A DNA stretch of 64,000 nucleotides from JADGOV01 sp963814355 (GTDB lineage: Bacteria; Actinomycetota; Actinomycetes; JADGOV01). Position 1 is the first letter of the stretch. The number at the start of each line of letters is the position of its first letter. The DNA lies in assembly GCA_963814355.1 (NCBI GenBank), contig CAWFCZ010000018.1, positions 806,001 through 870,000 of the forward strand. The letters run 5' to 3'. Below, one piece after another: positions 1-8,391 of the stretch. The notes under the pieces were generated by a model. The model was not told the DNA's origin and made no database searches. It saw nothing but the letters and a program-made list of their open reading frames with translations. The translations under genes and the position numbers were made by a program.

Positions 1-91
1 GCTGGCCGGACGCCAGCGCGCGGTGGAGCACTTCAGCTGGCCGGCGATCGCCTCCCGGACGATGGAGCTGTACCGGTCCGTGGCGGGTTAG
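1..91 (+). CDS. Glycosyltransferase, C-terminal 29 residues (partial, glycogen synthase-like)
   Basis: Only the end of this gene is inside the window; the frame is open from the left edge to TAG at 89-91. The visible residues end in VEHFSWPAIASRTMELYRS, the C-terminal helix typical of GT4-type glycosyltransferases such as actinobacterial GlgA, where a Trp and an IA..T...Y pattern recur. A glgA gene (Rv1212c) sits next to the DUF3117 and tag genes in Mycobacterium, which fits the neighbours here. It converges with the next gene, and the two stop codons overlap. Assignment to GlgA rather than another GT4 enzyme is inference. Confidence 0.6.
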   Translation, partial: LAGRQRAVEHFSWPAIASRTMELYRSVAG

Positions 92-405
92 CGCCCGCCA
101 CTCCGGACGATCGCCAGCACCTCGAACTCCTCCAGGGCATCGGCGGAGTGCCCGAGGATGGTGGTGATCGGGCTGCCCTGCGAACGGATCCGCCGGACGG
201 CCTCCGCCCGGGCCGCCGCCGAGCGGAAGACGTGGGTCACCCCGAAGGAGCCCCCTTCGCGCAGCGTCCACAACGTCTCCTCGACATCCGGCAACTCCGC
301 CTCATTGGCGGTCACCGCCCGCGCCACATGATCGCGCAACTGCTCCGAGACGCCGCTGGTCGTGCCGTGCAGCGACCAACGCACGGTGAGGCCGTACCGG
401 CTCAT
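88..405 (-). CDS. Small conserved protein of unknown function, coupled to pepA
   Basis: A 105-residue soluble protein that I do not recognise. The start is the ATG at 405, which overlaps the pepA stop as ATGA and is preceded by GGGAGATGAC, a good ribosome binding site; the longer upstream reading lies inside pepA and is not used. The protein has no signal peptide or membrane segment. It alternates strand and helix patterns, with a short beta-rich N-terminus (SRYGLTVRW) and a Gly-Ser rich centre, like a small ferredoxin-like alpha/beta fold. Tight coupling suggests co-expression with the aminopeptidase but gives no function. Confidence 0.6.
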   Translation of the reverse strand: MSRYGLTVRWSLHGTTSGVSEQLRDHVARAVTANEAELPDVEETLWTLREGGSFGVTHVFRSAAARAEAVRRIRSQGSPITTILGHSADALEEFEVLAIVRSGGR

Positions 406-1868
406 GTCATCTCCCGTAGCCAGCGGAGCAGCAGTCGGGCGCCGAAACCGGTAGCACCCTTCGTCACCTCGTCCTCGTCGGCCTCCGCCCGCGCCGGCCC
501 GGCGACGTCGAGGTGGGCCCACTCCCGGTCACCGATGAACTCCCGCAAAAACAACGCGGCCAGGATGGAACCGCCGGAGATGCCATGGGCGGTGGCCGTG
601 TTCGCCACGTCGGCGATCCGCGAGTCGATGGCGAAGCGGTAGTCCGAGACCAGCGGCATTCGCCACACCCGCTCGCCGGAGAACGCGGCGGCAGCGGTCA
701 ACTCGGCGGCCAGCCCGTCGGTGCTGGCGTACAGCGCGGCGTGCCGGCGACCGAGACCGAGCGACGCGGCGCCGGTGAGCGTGGCGATGTCCACCACCAC
801 GTCCGGATCCAGCCGGGCGTCGGCATAGGCCAGTGCGTCGGCGAGCACCAGGCGGCCTTCCGCGTCGGTGTTCAGCACCTCAGAGCTCCGGCCGCCGTAG
901 TGCCGGATCACGTCCCCAGGCCGGTCCGCCGTTCCGGAGGGCATGTTCTCCGCGGCCGGCACAAGGCCAGTGACCTGTACCGTCACGCCGCTGCCGGCCA
1001 GTTCGGCCAGCACAGCTAGCACCACCGCTCCGCCGGCCATGTCCGTCTTCATGGACACCATGCTGTCGTTCGGCTTGAGGGACAGCCCGCCGGAGTCAAA
1101 CGTGATGCCCTTGCCGACGAGCACCACGTGCCGAGTGGCCCCCTGCGGTGTGTAGCGCAACTCGATCAGCCGCGGCGGGCGGGTCGAGCCGCCGCCGACA
1201 GCGCCGATGCCGCCGAAGCCCTCCTTGGCCAGCGCCGACTCGTCGCGGATCCGTACCTCCAGCCCAGCCGCGTCGGCCAGCTCGAGCGCTTGATCCGCCA
1301 GCCACTGCGGGGTCTTGGTCATCGACGGTGTGTTGGTCAGGTCCCTGGCCCGCACGGTCGCTCGGACCCCCACGAGCGCCTCGCCCACCACGGCCTGGCG
1401 GGTCGGCGGGTCGGTTGTGATCAGTTCGAAGCGCTCCACCTTCGGGCCCTTGGGTTCGGCCCCGGCGGCCCGGAAGCGGTAGGACGCCAAGGCGAGGCCC
1501 TCGATGAGGCCGGTCAGGGCTGCGTCGGTCCCCACCGCGTCGGCCATCAGGCCCACTACCGGACAGGTCCCGACCCGGCGGGCGATCGCGGCGCCGGCTT
1601 TGCGCCAGGCCGCCGGGTCGCCCTCGCCGACTCCGGCCAGGACCAGGAGCCGAGGACTCGCCGCCGGCAGGGGGGCGGCCAGGATGTCTCCGACATCAGC
1701 CGAGAATTCCTGCCGCGAGACCAGCTCCTCGACGTCGAGAGCGACGCCGAGCCGTCGGGCGAAGGTGGCCGACGCGCCGGCTTCACCGGCACGCAGTGGC
1801 AGGACCAGGGCGTCCAGCGCCGAGCTGGCGTCCTCCAGCCCACGCAGCACGACAGCGACGCCACGCAC
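402..1868 (-). CDS. pepA: Leucyl aminopeptidase (M17 family, cytosol aminopeptidase)
   Basis: A 488-residue protein that removes N-terminal amino acids from peptides in the cytoplasm with two metal ions. The N-terminal macro-like domain covers about residues 1-170 and the catalytic domain follows. Metal and active-site motifs are visible: VGKGITFDSGG at about 251-261, KTDMAGG at 274-280 and the M17 signature NTDAEGRL at 333-340. Length matches the family. The start is a GTG without a strong ribosome binding site, so an internal start is possible. Its stop overlaps the ATG of the next gene on the same strand. Confidence 0.97.
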   Translation of the reverse strand: MRGVAVVLRGLEDASSALDALVLPLRAGEAGASATFARRLGVALDVEELVSRQEFSADVGDILAAPLPAASPRLLVLAGVGEGDPAAWRKAGAAIARRVGTCPVVGLMADAVGTDAALTGLIEGLALASYRFRAAGAEPKGPKVERFELITTDPPTRQAVVGEALVGVRATVRARDLTNTPSMTKTPQWLADQALELADAAGLEVRIRDESALAKEGFGGIGAVGGGSTRPPRLIELRYTPQGATRHVVLVGKGITFDSGGLSLKPNDSMVSMKTDMAGGAVVLAVLAELAGSGVTVQVTGLVPAAENMPSGTADRPGDVIRHYGGRSSEVLNTDAEGRLVLADALAYADARLDPDVVVDIATLTGAASLGLGRRHAALYASTDGLAAELTAAAAFSGERVWRMPLVSDYRFAIDSRIADVANTATAHGISGGSILAALFLREFIGDREWAHLDVAGPARAEADEDEVTKGATGFGARLLLRWLREMT

Positions 1869-1916
1869 CCCCGTGGACCTGGTGCGAGACCGAGCAGGCT
1901 TCCGGGGCGCCAGCCC

Positions 1917-2084
1917 TCAGCCCCCCGCGCTTGCCAGGGCGTCGCTCAACGTCGTCGCCTCGTCGGGTGAAAGCTCGACCACCAACCGTCCGCCGCCTTC
2001 GAGCGGAACCCGCATCACGATGCCGCGGCCCTCCTTGGTGACCTCCATCGGACCGTCGCCCGTCCGCGGCTTCATGGCCGCCAT
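1917..2084 (-). CDS. DUF3117 family protein
   Basis: A 55-residue protein that opens with MAAMKPRTGDGP and contains VTKEGRGIVMRVP, the near-invariant core of DUF3117, a very small actinobacterial family of unknown function (Rv1211 type). The start chosen is the ATG at 2084, preceded by GGGGAG at good spacing; the ATG 18 bases upstream has no such signal. Length matches the family. The next 292 bases upstream, to the hydratase start, hold no recognisable gene. Confidence 0.93.
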   Translation of the reverse strand: MAAMKPRTGDGPMEVTKEGRGIVMRVPLEGGGRLVVELSPDEATTLSDALASAGG

Positions 2085-2376
2085 GAGACTCCCCTTCCAC
2101 ATTTCCTCGCGCTGCCGGTCCGGGAAAACGGACGGTAGCCCCGGTCCGTTCGATTATCCCTGCTGAAGGCGACGAACCGGAAATGGGGCACGCCGGGCCG
2201 ACCCGACCGGCCGGACCGCCCGCCGACCGATGTCGGCGACGGTCAGGCTGGTGCGCACGGCGACGCTGCGCACTACCCTGCCCCCGAGCCACCTCCTACG
2301 CTGTCAGCCCACCCGTCAGCCGTCCGCGATCGTGGTGCCCGCCCCAGCACCCGCCACCGAAGGGACCTCAGGTGCG

Positions 2377-3198
2377 ATGACTTCCTCCCAGACGCCTGAC
2401 ACCGGGCCGAGTTCCTCGACGGTTCGCTACGACGTCGACGGCGCGGTCGCGACCATCACGCTGTCGCGGCCGGAGGTGTTGAACGCGCTGAATGTAGCCA
2501 TGAAGGAGGCGCTGCTGGACGCGCTGATCGCCGCGGGTGCCGACGACGGGGTACGGGCCGTCATCCTGACCGGGTCCGGGCGGGCCTTCTGCGTCGGGCA
2601 GGACCTTCGGGAGCACGCCGCGCTGCTGACCTCGCAGGATCCGTCGCTGGGAACCGCCGTCCGGGACTACTTCAGCCCGCTGGCGCTGACGGTAGCCTCC
2701 ATGCCGAAGCCGGTCATCGCCGCGGTCAACGGCGTCGCGGCCGGAGCCGGGGCGGCCTTGGCCTTCGCCGCGGACTTCCGGTTCGCGGCCGACGATGCCG
2801 CCTTCACCCTCGCTTTCTCCCAGCTCGGTCTGGCCCCGGACACCGGAACCTCCTGGACGCTGCAGCGCCTCGTCGGCTACGGCCGGGCCACCGCTCTATT
2901 GATGCTCTCCGACCCGTTCAGCGCGCCGCAGGCGCTGGAGATGGGGTTGATCAACGCGGTCGTACCGGGGCACGCACTGCTGGTCAACGTCGCCGAGTTG
3001 GCCACTCGGCTGGCCGCCGGCCCGACCGCGGCCTACGCCGCCGTCAAGGAGGCGCTGAGCTTCGCCGCCACGTCCGACCTGCCCGCCGCCCTGGAACGCG
3101 AGGCCGAGTTGCAGGCCCGCTGCGGCGCAACGGCCGATCACCACAGTGCCACCACCGCCTTCCTCGCCAAGCAACAGCCGGTGTTCACCGGCCGTTGA
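2377..3198 (+). CDS. Enoyl-CoA hydratase/isomerase, PaaG-like
   Basis: A 273-residue crotonase-fold enzyme acting on an acyl-CoA thioester. The two oxyanion-hole regions are at FCVGQDL (about 71-77) and GVAAGAGAALAFAADF (about 119-134). The Asp in LGLAPDTG (about 155) sits where PaaG-type isomerases carry their catalytic Asp, and the Glu pair of classical hydratases is absent, which favours an isomerase-like PaaG member. The start is the ATG at 2377; the frame is open to 2230, but that extension is Pro/Ala rich and unlike the family. No other phenylacetate genes are nearby, so the substrate is unknown. Confidence 0.85.
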   Translation: MTSSQTPDTGPSSSTVRYDVDGAVATITLSRPEVLNALNVAMKEALLDALIAAGADDGVRAVILTGSGRAFCVGQDLREHAALLTSQDPSLGTAVRDYFSPLALTVASMPKPVIAAVNGVAAGAGAALAFAADFRFAADDAAFTLAFSQLGLAPDTGTSWTLQRLVGYGRATALLMLSDPFSAPQALEMGLINAVVPGHALLVNVAELATRLAAGPTAAYAAVKEALSFAATSDLPAALEREAELQARCGATADHHSATTAFLAKQQPVFTGR

Positions 3199-3249
3199 AC
3201 CGCCCATCCCGCCCGGCTCGTTTCCAGTCGCCAGCGTGAGGAGATCGCC

Positions 3250-4314
3250 ATGAGCAGCCCATCCCGAGTCGTGGTCGGATTGGACAACGGGGGAACCAGC
3301 ATCAACGCGACAGTGCTCGACGCCGGCGGGATAGAAGCCGGTGTCCTGGACACCGCCGGTACCGATCCCGGCGGTCGCTTCCTGGTGGATCGCCTGGTGG
3401 AGACCCCCAGCCACGTCCTCGACGGTCCGAATGTCGCCGTCGAGGCGCTGGCCAAGGCCCTGGACAACATCGTGGAGCTCACCGGTGTCCCCCGGTCCGC
3501 GGTGCGAGCGGTTGGCCTGGACACCCCCGGGCCAGCCAGCGCGCATGGTGTGATCTCCTCTCGAGGCGCGACGAACTTCTCCCAGCCGGCGTGGCGCGGC
3601 TTCGACTTCCGCGGGGCTCTGGAGGCCCGGTTGGGGTTGCCGGTGATCTACAACAACGACGGCAACGCGGCCGCGCTCTACGCGCACTATCAGCGCTACG
3701 GCCCGGCGTCCGCCCAACGCTCCTCGGTTTCCGCGATCGTCGGTACCGGGCTCGGCGGCGGGGTGATCGAGTCCGGGCAGGTGGTCCGGGGGGCGGCCGG
3801 CATGGCAGGCGAGTTCGGACACATCCACATCCCGATGACCGGGCTGCTCGCGCCGGACCAACCCTTGCCGAAGTGCAACTGCGGCTTCGTCGGCGACGGC
3901 GAGAGCGTGGCGTCGCTCACCGGAATCGCCAAGAGCCTGCTGCCGTACTGGCTGACCCGGTATCCGGACCATCCGCTGGCCGGGATGGAGCTCTCGGCGG
4001 CCGCCAAGGCGGTCCGCGGCTACGGCGAGCGCGGCGACCCGATGGCCCGGCAGATCTTCACCCAGCAGGCGATGGCGATCGGTCGAATCTTCACGATCGC
4101 GGCCAACTTCACCGACCCGGACGCCTACTTCGTCGGGGGCGGTGTGGTGGAGACCGAGCCGGAGTTCCGCGAGTGGTTCCTGGCCGCCATCCGGGAACAC
4201 ACCCTGCTGCGGGAGGAGCAGGCGGAGGTGGCCAGTTTCGCGCTGGTGCCGGACCGCGACATGGCCGGCGCCCGCGGCGCGGCGATCGCCGCCCGAGAGA
4301 CACTGCGCACCTGA
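3250..4314 (+). CDS. ROK family sugar kinase
   Basis: A 354-residue cytoplasmic kinase of the ROK family (glucokinase-like). The phosphate-binding motif DNGGTS is at 12-17, the catalytic Asp lies in NNDGN (about 137) and the second phosphate loop is VGTGLGGG (about 164-171). The zinc cluster is atypical: His 191 and the Cys pair in CNCG (209, 211) are present, but the third Cys of the usual CxCGxxGC is replaced by Asp in GFVGD. It lacks the N-terminal HTH of ROK repressors, so it is an enzyme. It may phosphorylate glucose or another hexose; the neighbours do not decide this. Confidence 0.9.
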   Translation: MSSPSRVVVGLDNGGTSINATVLDAGGIEAGVLDTAGTDPGGRFLVDRLVETPSHVLDGPNVAVEALAKALDNIVELTGVPRSAVRAVGLDTPGPASAHGVISSRGATNFSQPAWRGFDFRGALEARLGLPVIYNNDGNAAALYAHYQRYGPASAQRSSVSAIVGTGLGGGVIESGQVVRGAAGMAGEFGHIHIPMTGLLAPDQPLPKCNCGFVGDGESVASLTGIAKSLLPYWLTRYPDHPLAGMELSAAAKAVRGYGERGDPMARQIFTQQAMAIGRIFTIAANFTDPDAYFVGGGVVETEPEFREWFLAAIREHTLLREEQAEVASFALVPDRDMAGARGAAIAARETLRT

Positions 4315-4330
4315 CCTGCCGGGTAGGCCG

Positions 4331-4918
4331 TCAGCTCGACGCGGCACTGCGCCAGGCACACCCGGCGAGATGGTCGTTGACCAGGCCGCTGGCCTGCATC
4401 AGGGCGTAGGCGGTGGTCGGGCCGACGAATCGGAACCCGGCCCGCTTCAGGCCCGCGGCCAGCGCGAAGGACTCCGGCGTCGTCGCCGGGACGTCGGCGA
4501 CCGTCGCCGGTGGCGGGGCAGGCACAACGGGGGCGAAGGACCAGACCAGCGCCGCCAGTCCGGACGGCAGCGCCAGGACGGCCCGGGCGTTGGCGATGGC
4601 GGCGTCAATCTTGGCTCCGTTGCGTACGATCCCGGGGTCGGCGAGTAGCCGGGCGCGGTCGCCGGCGTCGAAGGCAGCCACGGCAGTCGGGTCGAAGCCA
4701 GCGAATGCGGCGCGGAAGGCCGGCCGCTTGCGCAGAATCGTGAGCCAGGACAGGCCGGACTGGAAGCCTTCCAGCACCAGCCGCTCGTATATCCCGGCGT
4801 CGTCTCGGACCGGGCGGCCCCACTCGGTGTCGTGGTAGTCCCGGTAGTCGGCGGTGGCCTCGGCCCAGGGGCAGCGGCGCCTCGCGGCAGGGCCGGTCGA
4901 CGAGTCACCGGCGGTCAC
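4331..4918 (-). CDS. tag: DNA-3-methyladenine glycosylase I
   Basis: A 195-residue base-excision repair enzyme that removes 3-methyladenine from alkylated DNA. The zinc site is complete: Cys in RCPW (about 16), His in YHDTEWG (about 29), and His and Cys in NDHLAGC (183 and 187). The start is a GTG at 4918 that overlaps the stop of the upstream gene as GTGA, giving a length close to E. coli Tag (187). It ends a same-strand group after the DivIVA-domain and SRPBCC genes. In Mycobacterium tagA also lies between glgA and the dap genes. Confidence 0.95.
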   Translation of the reverse strand: MTAGDSSTGPAARRRCPWAEATADYRDYHDTEWGRPVRDDAGIYERLVLEGFQSGLSWLTILRKRPAFRAAFAGFDPTAVAAFDAGDRARLLADPGIVRNGAKIDAAIANARAVLALPSGLAALVWSFAPVVPAPPPATVADVPATTPESFALAAGLKRAGFRFVGPTTAYALMQASGLVNDHLAGCAWRSAASS

Positions 4919-5355
4919 CGGGTTGGCGCCCACCGGGCAAGCCGGCGCAGGCAGAGCGCCAGAAAGGCCCCGAACAGCGGCCGGACCACGACGAACCCGA
5001 TCTCGCCGACGGCTCCGAACGGCAGGTCCATCCACTCCGACCAGGTGAACCGGCTGCGGCCCGCCGGCAGCGGCTCCACGTCGAAGGCGCCGACACCCCT
5101 GACCAGGCGGCCTTCGTGGCGGTTCTCGCAGCGGTACGGGGGGCGCCACACCGTGATCGTCATCGGGTCGGCGACACCGACCGTTCCGAAGCCGGTGACC
5201 GCCCGGATTCGGCCGCCGACGCCCGTCCCGCCGCCCTCCAGGCGTTGCACCGTGGTGAACAGCATCCAGCGGCCGTGCTGCTCCCAGTCGGTCACCGCCT
5301 CCCAGACCGCTTCCGGGCCGGCATCGATGTCGACCGACCGGACCACTTCGGCCAT
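4915..5355 (-). CDS. SRPBCC (polyketide cyclase/dehydrase-like) family protein
   Basis: A 146-residue protein with a START/Bet v1-like fold: it opens with a VVRSVDIDAGPEAVWEAVTD strand-helix pattern, has a Gly-rich turn (GGGTGVGG) and a long C-terminal helix region. This fold binds hydrophobic ligands; the ligand is not predictable. Its ATG shares one base with the stop of the DivIVA-domain gene (TGATG), and its stop overlaps tag, so the three form one operon. The C-terminal hydrophobic stretch around FVVVRPLFGAFLALCL could be amphipathic rather than transmembrane. Confidence 0.85.
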   Translation of the reverse strand: MAEVVRSVDIDAGPEAVWEAVTDWEQHGRWMLFTTVQRLEGGGTGVGGRIRAVTGFGTVGVADPMTITVWRPPYRCENRHEGRLVRGVGAFDVEPLPAGRSRFTWSEWMDLPFGAVGEIGFVVVRPLFGAFLALCLRRLARWAPTR

Positions 5356-5828
5356 CAGCGGATGGGCGCCGAGTGGGTATCGGCAGCCGCCGGCTCCGGT
5401 TCGGTGAGCATCGGTGGTTGGGCCGGGCCGGGTGGTTCCAGGGGCCGGGGAGGCGGCGCCGGATCCGGCCCGGGCGCCGGCAGGGTGGCTGTCCCCGACC
5501 CTGGTGAGGAGATCGTGGCGGCATGCACGCCGCCCAGTGTGCCCGCTGGAGCGGCGGCAGACTCCAGTTCCGCGATCCGGCTGTCCTTGGCCGCGAGGAC
5601 GCCGGCGAGTTGGGCGAGCACCCGATCGACCTCGGCCATCCGGTAGCCGCGCGCGGCCAGGTTGAACCGCACGTCGCCGATGTCCGCGGCGCTGACGGGC
5701 ACGTCGGGGTCCAGGCCGGCCGGAGCCCTATCGACCGGTACCGACACCATCCGGTCCCCCCAGCCCAAGCCCACGACCACGGCTACCGCCCCGACGAGCA
5801 CGATCAGCAGTACTTCGATGACACCCAC
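5355..5828 (-). CDS. Membrane-anchored DivIVA-domain protein
   Basis: About 157 residues: an N-terminal membrane helix (VLLIVLVGAVAVVVGL), then a short DivIVA-type segment with the recurrent phrase VRFNLAARGYRMAEVD followed by a coiled-coil stretch (VLAQLAGVLAAKDSRIAELE), then a Pro-rich tail. Such proteins in actinobacteria are thought to work in polar growth or cell-wall organisation; that is family knowledge, not shown here. The start is uncertain: GTG at 5828 just before the membrane helix fits the family, but its ribosome binding site is poorly spaced and the frame is open to 5933. It heads the DivIVA-SRPBCC-tag operon. Confidence 0.75.
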   Translation of the reverse strand: MGVIEVLLIVLVGAVAVVVGLGWGDRMVSVPVDRAPAGLDPDVPVSAADIGDVRFNLAARGYRMAEVDRVLAQLAGVLAAKDSRIAELESAAAPAGTLGGVHAATISSPGSGTATLPAPGPDPAPPPRPLEPPGPAQPPMLTEPEPAAADTHSAPIR

Positions 5829-5958
5829 GGCCTCGATGGTGCCATGAGGCCCCGCAGCCAGGGCCGCATCCTTACCGGAACCGAACACGGCAGCTACGCC
5901 GTTGCGCACGGGGAAAGGTGATGATGGGACCAACCCACCTGGAGAGGATCAAGCAGCA

Positions 5959-6450
5959 ATGTCCCGCTTACCCGTTCTGCTCACCACCGGGGTCCTGGCC
6001 GCCGCCCTCGGCGCCGGCGCCCTCGGAGTTGCCTCGGCGGCGGCCCCGGCACCCACCACATCTCCCGAGCCGTCGGCATCCCCGGCCAAGGCGGGACCGC
6101 ACCCCACCAAGGGGCTCATGCGCCGCGTCGCCCACGGCGAGTTCGTCGTACGCCAAAAGGGTGGCTTCACCACGATCGCCGTGCAGCGCGGGCGGATCAC
6201 CGCGGTGAGCGCCACCTCCATCACGGTGGCGAGCCAGGACGGCTACGTACGCTCTTACGTCGTCAATGCCGACACCAAGGTACGGTCCAAGGGCACGACC
6301 GTGGCGGTCGGCGCACTGAAGGCCGGTGAGCAGGCCATGATCCGGTCGACCAAGACCGGCACCACGTACACGGCCACCCGGGTCGCCGGACTGCGGGCGA
6401 AGGCGGCGGCGAGCACCGCCCCCGCTCCGCAGGGCTCGACCTCGGGTTGA
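5959..6450 (+). CDS. Secreted DUF5666-like protein
   Basis: A 163-residue exported protein. The signal peptide is clear: SRLP, then a hydrophobic run rich in Ala/Leu/Gly, then ASAAAP. After a Pro/Ser linker comes a beta-rich domain with GRITAVSATSITVASQDG and a YVVNADTKV segment, the repeat pattern of DUF5666-type proteins. Function unknown; probably a cell-envelope or secreted protein. The ATG at 5959 is chosen because it begins the signal peptide and follows GGAGAGG; the frame is open to 5902. It converges with the LOG-family gene, whose stop is four bases away. Confidence 0.75.
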   Translation: MSRLPVLLTTGVLAAALGAGALGVASAAAPAPTTSPEPSASPAKAGPHPTKGLMRRVAHGEFVVRQKGGFTTIAVQRGRITAVSATSITVASQDGYVRSYVVNADTKVRSKGTTVAVGALKAGEQAMIRSTKTGTTYTATRVAGLRAKAAASTAPAPQGSTSG

Positions 6451-6453
6451 TCC

Positions 6454-7278
6454 TCAGCCGAGGCCGCGCGCTACCCGCGTGGCCTCGGCGTCCTGGATGA
6501 TGGCCACGATTTCGTCGATGTCGTCGCTGACCCGGACCAAAGCCAGGTCCCTGGACGCGATCTTTCCGCCGGCGGCCATATTGTCACGCATCCAGTCCAG
6601 CAGGCCCGCCCAGTATGACGATCGGTAGAGCACGACCGGGAACGACGTCACCTTGCGGGTCTGCACCAGGGTGAGGGCCTCGAAGAGCTCATCGAGGGTG
6701 CCGAATCCGCCGGGGAAGACCACGAAGGCCTGGGAGTACTTCACGAACATGGTCTTGCGGGCGAAGAAGTACCGGAACAGCAGACCGATGTCCACCCAGT
6801 CGTTGAGTCGCTGCTCGAACGGCAACTCGATGCCGAGCCCGACCGAGACCCCGCCGGCCTGCGAGGCACCCTTGTTCGCGGCTTCCATGATTCCCGGACC
6901 CCCGCCGGTGATCACCGCGAGACCGGAGCGGGCCAGTGCCGCGCCGAGGGCCTCGGCGGCGGCGTAGTCCGGGTCGTCGGCGCCGGTCCGGGAGGATCCG
7001 AAGACGCTGACCGCTTCGGTGAGCTCGCTGAGCAGACCGAAGCCCTCGACGAATTCCGACTGGATCCGCAGCACCCGCCATGGGTCGGTATGCACCCAAT
7101 CCGAGCCGCCGCGGCTGTCCAGCAATCGCTGGTCGGTCGTGGTGACCTGCACTTGCCGGCGGCGGAGCGTAATCGGCCCGCGGTGCTTCTCCTGTGGCCG
7201 CGTGTCGTTGGTTCGCGGCTCGACTCCAGCCGAGTCGGCGCCGGGCACGGGGAGCGAGTTGGGGGTCCTGTCGGGCAC
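6454..7278 (-). CDS. TIGR00730 family Rossmann-fold protein (LOG / cytokinin riboside monophosphate phosphoribohydrolase)
   Basis: A 274-residue member of the LOG family, which hydrolyses the N-glycosidic bond of nucleoside 5'-monophosphates. The diagnostic PGGFGTLDE is present, with GGGPGIMEAANKGA upstream forming the nucleotide site. It carries an extra N-terminal region of about 90 residues (including RGGSDWVHTDPWRVLRIQ) seen in the long actinobacterial paralogue. The GTG start at 7278 is six bases downstream of TAACCT and lacks a ribosome binding site, so it is likely leaderless. It follows dapE on the opposite side of a promoter and is not coupled to it. Confidence 0.92.
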   Translation of the reverse strand: MPDRTPNSLPVPGADSAGVEPRTNDTRPQEKHRGPITLRRRQVQVTTTDQRLLDSRGGSDWVHTDPWRVLRIQSEFVEGFGLLSELTEAVSVFGSSRTGADDPDYAAAEALGAALARSGLAVITGGGPGIMEAANKGASQAGGVSVGLGIELPFEQRLNDWVDIGLLFRYFFARKTMFVKYSQAFVVFPGGFGTLDELFEALTLVQTRKVTSFPVVLYRSSYWAGLLDWMRDNMAAGGKIASRDLALVRVSDDIDEIVAIIQDAEATRVARGLG

Positions 7279-7290
7279 TCGATCAGGTTA
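7279..7290 (-). promoter_or_regulatory. Candidate leaderless promoter -10 (TAACCT) for the LOG gene
   Basis: TAACCT lies at 7285-7290 on the minus strand, six bases before the GTG at 7278. This spacing puts the transcription start at or very near the start codon. Confidence 0.5.
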
Positions 7291-8391
7291 GGCGTCGCTA
7301 GTGGCACCGGCGGTCGCATCGCGGCCCGGGTCGGCCGTCAGGTACCGGCGCAGCAGCGCCTCACACTCCGGGATCCGCCGGACCTCGACGTGCTCGTCGG
7401 CGGAATGTGCCAGGTCCGGATTGCCCGGGCCGTAGTTGACCGCGGGCATGCCGAGGTAGCTGAACCGGGCCACGTCGGTCCAGCCGTACTTCGCCGTGGC
7501 CGGGTGCCCGACCGACCGGAGGAACTCGATCAACTCCGGATCGTCGAGGCCGGGCATCGCGCCCGGGGCGCTGTCGGTGACGATGCACTCGTACGGCGAG
7601 AGCACCTCGGTGAGGTGCGTGAGCGCCTCGGCGGGCGATCGATCCGGTGCGAAGCGGAAGTTGACGGTGACCGTGCAGCGATCCGGGACCACGTTGCCGG
7701 CGACGCCGCCCTCGATCCGGACCGCGCTGAGGCCTTCCCGGTAGCTCAGCCCGTCGATCCTCGCGACCCGCGGGTCGTAGGCCGCGAGCCGGGCGAGCAC
7801 CGCTCCGGCGCGGTGGATGGCATTGTCCCCGAGCCAGGCCCGCGCGCTGTGCGCCCGGCGCCCGGTGACCACCACCAGCGCCCGTAACGTGCCCTGGCAG
7901 CCGGCCTCGACCCGCCCGGAGGTCGGTTCCATCAAGACCGCGAGGTCCCCGGCCAACCATTCCCGGTGGTGGCGGACGAGCCGGCCCAGTCCGTTGCGCT
8001 CGCTGTCCACCTCCTCCTGGTCGTAGAAGACGTAGGTCACGTCGCGGCTGGGGTTGGCCAGGTGTGCGGCGAGGCGCATCATCACCGCAATGCCGCTCTT
8101 CATGTCGCTGGTGCCGCAGCCGTAGAGCCGGTCGCCGTCCCGGCGCGAGGGCAGGTTGTCGGCGATCGGGACGGTGTCCAGATGCCCGGCCAGCACCACC
8201 CTGGAACGCCGGCCGAGGTTCGTCCGGGCCACCACGGCATCGCCGTCGCGGTCCACGGTGAGATGGCCGAAGTCGTGCAGGAAGCCGTACACCAGGTCGG
8301 CGATCCGGCCCTCGTCGCCGGACACCGAGGGCAGGTCGACCAGCACGGCGGTCATCGCATCCGCCGGCAGCTCCTCTAACCGGCGGCCCAT
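7288..8391 (-). CDS. dapE: Succinyl-diaminopimelate desuccinylase
   Basis: A 367-residue M20 metallopeptidase-family enzyme that removes succinate from N-succinyl-LL-diaminopimelate, a step to lysine and peptidoglycan DAP. Metal ligands can be placed: His and Asp in GHLDTVP, Asp in GCGTSDMKSG, the Glu pair in YDQEEVD, Glu in LMEPTSG and the terminal His in AHSADEH. The ATG at 8391 shares one base with the dapD stop (TGATG), so the two genes are translationally coupled; the frame is open far upstream inside dapD, which is not coding for DapE. Confidence 0.96.
   Translation of the reverse strand: MGRRLEELPADAMTAVLVDLPSVSGDEGRIADLVYGFLHDFGHLTVDRDGDAVVARTNLGRRSRVVLAGHLDTVPIADNLPSRRDGDRLYGCGTSDMKSGIAVMMRLAAHLANPSRDVTYVFYDQEEVDSERNGLGRLVRHHREWLAGDLAVLMEPTSGRVEAGCQGTLRALVVVTGRRAHSARAWLGDNAIHRAGAVLARLAAYDPRVARIDGLSYREGLSAVRIEGGVAGNVVPDRCTVTVNFRFAPDRSPAEALTHLTEVLSPYECIVTDSAPGAMPGLDDPELIEFLRSVGHPATAKYGWTDVARFSYLGMPAVNYGPGNPDLAHSADEHVEVRRIPECEALLRRYLTADPGRDATAGATSDA

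Noticed and set aside
2896..4359. 487-codon minus-strand open frame opposite the ROK kinase
   Set aside because: The plus strand encodes an intact ROK kinase; the minus frame is a GC-driven shadow.
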